A DNA stretch of 8,783 bases from the NCBI GenBank assembly GCA_017527945.1, contig JAFXPL010000145.1:1-8783 (forward strand), read 5' to 3'. The position numbers were made by a program, and so were the translations under genes. This stretch comes from Bacteroidales bacterium (GTDB lineage: Bacteria; Bacteroidota; Bacteroidia; Bacteroidales; WCHB1-69). Below the pieces are notes generated by a model, which was not told the DNA's origin, did no database searches, and was given only the letters and a program-made list of their open reading frames with translations. This document shows positions 5,602 to 8,783 of this stretch, piece after piece (the first letter of the stretch is position 1; every line of letters begins with the position of its first letter).

Positions 5602-6153
5602 CCGCTGGTTCTGTTTTCCATTATGGCGGGCATCCTCTCGATGAACGATGTCGCGAAGGTGGGCAAGTTAGGGCTCCGCGCCCTGCTCTATTTCATGACG
5701 ACGACCCTCTTCGCCGTGACAGTGGGATTGGTAGTCCCCACTCTCCTCAAAGGCGTTCTGCCGACCATCCACTGCTTCGTCATTCACGCCGGCTTGGTCT
5801 ATTCCTCGGCAGTGGGGTTGCTCGGCGGCCTCTCCCCGCTGAAGTTCTTCAAGGAGATGCAGCCGGCCATGCTGTTCGCCTTCTCCAGCGACTCGTCGGT
5901 GGCCACGCTGCCCTACACGATGCAGTGTACTGAGAAGATGGGGGTCAACAAGGACATCGGGCGGTTCGTGCTCTCGTTGGGCGCCACCATCAACATGGAC
6001 GGGGTGGCCATCTACTTGGGCGTGGCCTCCGTCTTTATGGCCAACTGCTGCGGCATAGACCGCCTCATCGACATGGGCCGTACCGTCATGTCGGTCACCG
6101 GCGACGCCTCCTGCGCGGTGGTGATGCAGCGGATCGTGGGGAAGAAGTTGTAA
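5590..6153 (+). pseudogene. Remnant of dicarboxylate/amino acid:cation symporter
   Basis: Recognisable DAACS (GltP/GltPh-like) sequence begins after an in-frame TAG at 5587 with VVPLVLFSIMAGILSM and runs to a TAA. Compared with the roughly 400-residue family, three blocks are missing. These are everything before late TM2/TM3, the stretch from after TM3 (VGLVVPTLL) to early TM6 (FVIHAGLVYSSAVGLL), including TM4 and TM5, and the HP2 hairpin with the start of TM8. Retained are HP1 (SSDSSVATLP, normally Ser-rich SSSSS-type), TM7 with the Na-binding NMDG motif, and the end of TM8 (DMGRTVMSVTGD). There the Asn equivalent to GltPh N401 is Ser. The only internal ATG that could start it is at 5623. 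Loss of HP2 and half of the transport core rules out normal transport. All internal junctions keep frame, which is unusual for a dead gene. Confidence 0.8.
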
Positions 6154-6232
6154 AACATACTTATTATCAATATTTTACAAAGTTTTATAAGATAATTCCG
6201 AAACATTGAAAAGAACATAAACCCAACTGAAT

Positions 6233-6943
6233 ATGGACACTACTGAAACCAATATGACCTTACAAGAAGCCATCGTTGCCCGCCACAGCGTGCGGCAATA
6301 CATCGAAAAGCCCATCGAGGCGGAGAAAGTCCAACAATTGCAAACCCTCATTGACGAATGCAACCGCGAGGGCGGGCTGCACATACAGTTGGTGACAGAG
6401 GAGCCGAACGCCTTTGCCGGCGGGATGGCCAAGTACGGCAAGTTCCGCGGCGTGCGCAACTACATCGCTATGATCTGCAAGAAAGGCGATGACGAGAAAC
6501 TCGGCTACTACGGCGAGAAGGTGATCCTGTTGGCGCAAACGCTCGGGCTGAACACCTGCTGGGTGGGACTCACCTTCCGCAAGCAACCCGACCAATATAC
6601 TGTGGGGGATGGCGAAACTTTAGCGTGCGTGGTGTCGCTCGGCTACGGGGCCACGCAAGGCGTGCAGCACCCGCAGAAGCGGACCAGAGCCGACGTGACT
6701 GACGACCAGCGCACCGCCGACCACGGGAAGCCTTTCCCCGAGTGGTTCGTGCGTGGCGTGGAAGCCGCATTGTTGGCGCCCACAGCCGTCAACCAGCAGA
6801 AGTTCGTGTTTGTCCTGCACGACGGCAACCGTGTGGAGGCCAAGGCGAAGTTCTCCCTCATCGGCTATGCCAAACTCGACCTCGGCATCGCCAAATGCCA
6901 CTTCGGGATCGGCGCGGGGGAAGGGAGTTTTGAGTGGTTATAG
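6233..6943 (+). CDS. Nitroreductase family protein, TM1586 type
   Basis: This complete 236-residue flavoprotein is of the TM1586-type nitroreductase family, predicted to bind FMN and reduce substrates with NAD(P)H in the cytoplasm. The N-terminal phosphate-binding segment ARHSVRQY (16-23) is present. GYYGEKVILLAQTLGLNTCWVG at 91-112 is the typical core helix of this family. The second half repeats the fold with LAPTAVNQQKF (181-191), and the end GYAKLDLGIAKCHFGIGAG is standard. The second half is what separates this type from the shorter NfsB-like enzymes. An ATG at 6254 (MTLQEAI) is an equally good start, since the first seven residues are not family-like. The natural substrate is unknown. 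No TAnnTTTG box is evident in the 79-base A/T-rich gap before it. Confidence 0.88.
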   Translation: MDTTETNMTLQEAIVARHSVRQYIEKPIEAEKVQQLQTLIDECNREGGLHIQLVTEEPNAFAGGMAKYGKFRGVRNYIAMICKKGDDEKLGYYGEKVILLAQTLGLNTCWVGLTFRKQPDQYTVGDGETLACVVSLGYGATQGVQHPQKRTRADVTDDQRTADHGKPFPEWFVRGVEAALLAPTAVNQQKFVFVLHDGNRVEAKAKFSLIGYAKLDLGIAKCHFGIGAGEGSFEWL

Positions 6944-7077
6944 CATTTGGTCGCATCCTTTCGAGATGCTTATATCGCGTGCGTGACACCTCTCCGAGGC
7001 ATGCACAGCACTATTGACAAACAGTTTGTATGTTGAAAAAAATGCGGCAAGGTGATGGCTGTTCATCGGAAAAAGTG

Positions 7078-7085
7078 TATCTTTG
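7078..7085 (+). promoter_or_regulatory. -7 box of the DUF3791/DUF3990 cassette
   Basis: TATCTTTG followed by CATTTTG is a strong Bacteroidetes -7 match, 32 bases before the DUF3791 start. No TTTG is present at normal -33 spacing. It suggests that the cassette is transcribed independently of the nitroreductase gene. Confidence 0.65.
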
Positions 7086-7117
7086 CATTTTGAGATAAGG
7101 AAGAACCAATACTTGTT

Positions 7118-7333
7118 ATGAGCAGATATGAGATTCCATTTTTAACAGCTGCCGTGCAGGCTTTCGGACAACGTTTCGCGATGACCCGACAAGCAGCGTT
7201 CAACTATTTGCAAAAGCATAAAGGACTATCCTTCCTGATTGAGTTTTACGATGTGGAACATCTTCAGTCGATGGATGAAACTATAGACGATCTGCTTATT
7301 ATTTGCCAACAAAACGGAGGTGTACTTGCATGA
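7118..7333 (+). CDS. DUF3791 protein, likely partner of DUF3990
   Basis: This 71-residue protein matches the DUF3791 family: an N-terminal helical segment (IPFLTAAVQAFGQRF), the AFNYLQKHKGLSFLIEFYDVEHLQS core at about 25-50, and a C-terminal DDLLIICQQNGG. Families of this kind are small, all-helical and usually sit directly before a DUF3990 gene, as here. Its stop TGA overlaps the DUF3990 ATG by four bases (ATGA at 7330-7333), so translation is probably coupled. The pairing looks like an antitoxin/toxin or regulator/effector pair, but I know of no experimental proof for this family and treat the role as inference. It has no signal peptide and no DNA-binding motif that I can identify. Confidence 0.82.
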   Translation: MSRYEIPFLTAAVQAFGQRFAMTRQAAFNYLQKHKGLSFLIEFYDVEHLQSMDETIDDLLIICQQNGGVLA

Positions 7334-7818
7334 AACTATATCATGGTACGAATATTGACATTGAGGCGATAGACCTCACCCGAGGCTTGCGACACAAAGA
7401 CTTCGGCAAAGGTTTTTATGCAACCCCAGACAGAACAACTGCTGTACGTATGGCCCAAAAACGAGCTCGACTTTTTGGAGGGGAAGCTACGTTGATAACC
7501 TACGAATTTGACGAAACGACATTGCCATCAGATTTGAAGATAAAACGATTTCCTGAAAAAGCTACTGTAGAGTGGCTTTTGTTTGTGGATGCAAATCGTG
7601 ATAGAAAGAACACATCGTCCATTCACGATTACGACATCGTTATTGGCCCGATTGCTAATGATGGTGTTGTGCTGCAACTGACCAATTATCGTGAAGGTAT
7701 TTATTCTCCCGAATAGGCCGCATTGTTGTTACAAGACAAATATCTTGACCAGCAATATTACTTTGGAACAGACAGAGCTTTGTGTTTCCTCCATAAAATA
7801 AATGTTGAAACCGTATGA
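7330..7818 (+). pseudogene. DUF3990 ART-like protein with in-frame amber
   Basis: The frame from ATG 7330 encodes 128 residues up to TAG at 7714-7716. It then continues in the same frame for 33 family-like residues to TGA at 7816-7818, giving a 162-codon gene of normal DUF3990 length. Features are LYHGTN with H5, DFGKGFYATP with Y30, FPEKATVEWLLFV (about 74-86) and DYDIVIGPIAND (100-111). H-in-HGT and Y-in-GFYAT fit motifs I and II of the ADP-ribosyltransferase fold. After the amber codon comes LDQQYYFGTDRALCFL, which I align with motif III; Q142 would take the place of the usual Glu. The product that is normally made would therefore lack motif III. TAG serves as a normal stop for several neighbouring genes, so recoding is unlikely. 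Either the gene is inactivated, a shortened form is kept, or there is a sequencing error. Confidence 0.75.
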
Positions 7819-8342
7819 TTCAGCCAAATCATCACCAAATAGCGACATATCTTACCGACTACGCCTTGAGCGAGTTGGTGAAATATGTGATGGAGGACAC
7901 CGGGAGCAGTATTGAGCAGGCAATGGAGAAGGTCTATAATTCCCCATTGATGGATATCTTGCAGGATGAGGAAGGCGAGTTGTATGTGCAAAGCCCAGCG
8001 TATCTGTATGAGCTGATGAATATTCAGATGACATCAAAATATAAGGATATTTGGTTTGGTTGTCTTCATGTTAAAACTCGTTCAAGAAATAATGAATTAT
8101 TGGGTGATGTGGAAGGCGCATACGCCCAAACAATTGCAAAAGCCCATAACAAAGATGAATTTGTTTCTTTACTTAAAGAATACACTTTAAATTATGATCT
8201 CGAGTATGTCGAATTAGAAGACATATCCACTTTGCAATACCGTTTGTGGAACCAACTGCCAGTTTCCGAAGCGTTACTTGAAGAAGCGAAATCTTTACAA
8301 GATTACAGACATATTCGTTTCAGCACATTCCACACTTATTAA
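7815..8342 (+). CDS. Cassette partner module fused to unknown domain
   Basis: This 175-residue protein begins at an ATG that overlaps the ancestral TGA of the DUF3990 gene (ATGA, 7815-7818). Residues 1-71 are an all-helical module (TYLTDYALSELVKYVMED, SIEQAMEKVYNSP, YVQSPAYLYELM) that resembles the short third protein I associate with DUF3791/DUF3990 loci and is full length for it. Residues 72-175 begin with an internal Met (ATG at 8028). They form a separate alpha/beta-looking domain: YKDIWFGCLHVKTRSRNNELLGDVEGAYAQ, a helical LLKEYTLNYDLEYVELEDI, and a C-terminal HIRFSTFHTY. I do not recognise this domain. Its size and acidic character resemble single-domain immunity proteins, but that is a guess. 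No signal peptide is present. It could also have arisen by fusion of two adjoining genes. Confidence 0.7.
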   Translation: MIQPNHHQIATYLTDYALSELVKYVMEDTGSSIEQAMEKVYNSPLMDILQDEEGELYVQSPAYLYELMNIQMTSKYKDIWFGCLHVKTRSRNNELLGDVEGAYAQTIAKAHNKDEFVSLLKEYTLNYDLEYVELEDISTLQYRLWNQLPVSEALLEEAKSLQDYRHIRFSTFHTY

Positions 8343-8507
8343 TATTCCATTAACCGAACAAAGGAAAGATAGTCATGAAGAAAACTATACCCTTTGGGTG
8401 CCAAACTTCGAGATAGAATCGCACATTTACTCTTTGGGGATTTAGCAAAATCGACAAACAATATTAAGGCCTCTTAAAAATGTGTAAACATTAACCCTGA
8501 ATTCATT

Positions 8508-8783
8508 ATGAAAGATATGAGCAATCAACCCGATCGCAGTACACAGATTATCCGCACCAGTTGGATCGGCATCGCCGCCAATGTTCTTTTGGCGGCTTTC
8601 AAGGCCGGCGTCGGCATCGTGGCCAGCAGTGTGGCCATCGTGATGGACGCCGTCAACAACCTCAGCGACGCGCTGTCGAGCGTCATCACCATCGTGGGCA
8701 CGAAGCTCTCGCAGCGTCCCGCCGACCGCAAGCATCCCTTCGGCTTCGGGCGCATCGAGTATTTCAGCGCCATCATCATCGCC
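8508..8783 (+). CDS. CDF metal efflux transporter, 5' part
   Basis: The first 92 residues of a cation diffusion facilitator are present; the rest lies beyond the window. These inner-membrane proton antiporters export divalent metals. TM1 is IGIAANVLLAAFKAGVGIVA (21-40), and TM2 spans about 42-65 with the metal motif N50-x3-D54 (VNNLSDALSS). RPADRKHPFGFGRIEYFSAI (70-89) is the conserved loop leading to TM3. In zinc exporters such as YiiP the first metal residue is Asp (DxxxD); Asn at this place is known from the manganese exporter MntE, so manganese is the better guess. The ATG at 8508 is used here; ATG at 8517 is equally possible. No clear promoter is seen in the 165-base gap before it. Confidence 0.9.
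   Translation, partial: MKDMSNQPDRSTQIIRTSWIGIAANVLLAAFKAGVGIVASSVAIVMDAVNNLSDALSSVITIVGTKLSQRPADRKHPFGFGRIEYFSAIIIA

Noticed and set aside
7303..7329. Upstream TTG start for DUF3990
   Set aside because: It adds residues unlike the family; the ATG at 7330 begins directly with KLYHGTN and makes the ATGA overlap.
7714..7716. TAG recoded as an amino acid, as in some gut phages
   Set aside because: TAG is the terminal stop of the DUF362, acetyltransferase, ohrR and nitroreductase genes here, so general recoding is not supported.
8477..8495. AATGT-GTAA-ACATT palindrome before the CDF gene as an operator
   Set aside because: The arms are only five A/T-rich bases and no regulator gene is adjacent, so chance is likely.

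Overview
The window looks like chromosomal DNA of a member of the Bacteroidales. Several genes are preceded by the Bacteroidetes-type -7 promoter box TAnnTTTG and lack a clear Shine-Dalgarno sequence. The proteins most resemble Bacteroides/Prevotella-type families: a DUF362 protein, a secreted WG-repeat protein, a TM1586-type nitroreductase and a DUF3791/DUF3990 pair. TAG, TAA and TGA are all used as ordinary stop codons. I cannot name the genus from sequence alone.

Layout. From 1 to 2036, on the + strand, lie the 3' end of a DUF362 protein gene, a secreted YiiX-like papain-fold amidase/peptidase gene, and a maltose/galactoside-type O-acetyltransferase gene with its own -7 box. From 2184 to 3716 is a peroxide-response unit. 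It starts with an OhrR-type MarR repressor whose promoter is flanked by two palindromes. An array of heptanucleotide repeats follows; its inverted arm supplies the repressor's stop codon. Then come a three-cysteine thiol peroxidase of the glutathione peroxidase family, a small CxxC protein, and a strong intrinsic terminator. From 3790 to 5313, on the - strand, is a secreted protein with Fn3-like modules and C-terminal WG repeats.

From 5473 to 6153 is a wrecked locus. A good promoter and a signal-peptide-like start run out of frame into the remains of a dicarboxylate/amino acid:cation symporter. That symporter has lost its N-terminus, TM4-5 and the HP2/TM8 junction, yet remains open in frame. 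A complete nitroreductase gene follows (6233-6943).

From about 7078 to 8342 is a visibly AT-richer island with its own promoter and three tightly packed genes. They are a DUF3791 protein, a DUF3990 protein that looks like an ADP-ribosyltransferase-fold enzyme, and a third protein that appears to fuse a short partner-like module to an unrecognised 100-residue domain. Both junctions are ATGA overlaps in the ancestral arrangement. In this sequence the DUF3990 gene carries an in-frame amber codon that cuts off its last 33 residues, including the segment I align with the third ART motif. The window ends in the start of a CDF metal exporter with an Asn-x3-Asp metal site like that of Mn exporters.

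The most interesting items are the interrupted DUF3990 cassette with its fused third gene, the ohrR-gpx unit with its operators and heptamer hairpin, and the multiply deleted symporter.
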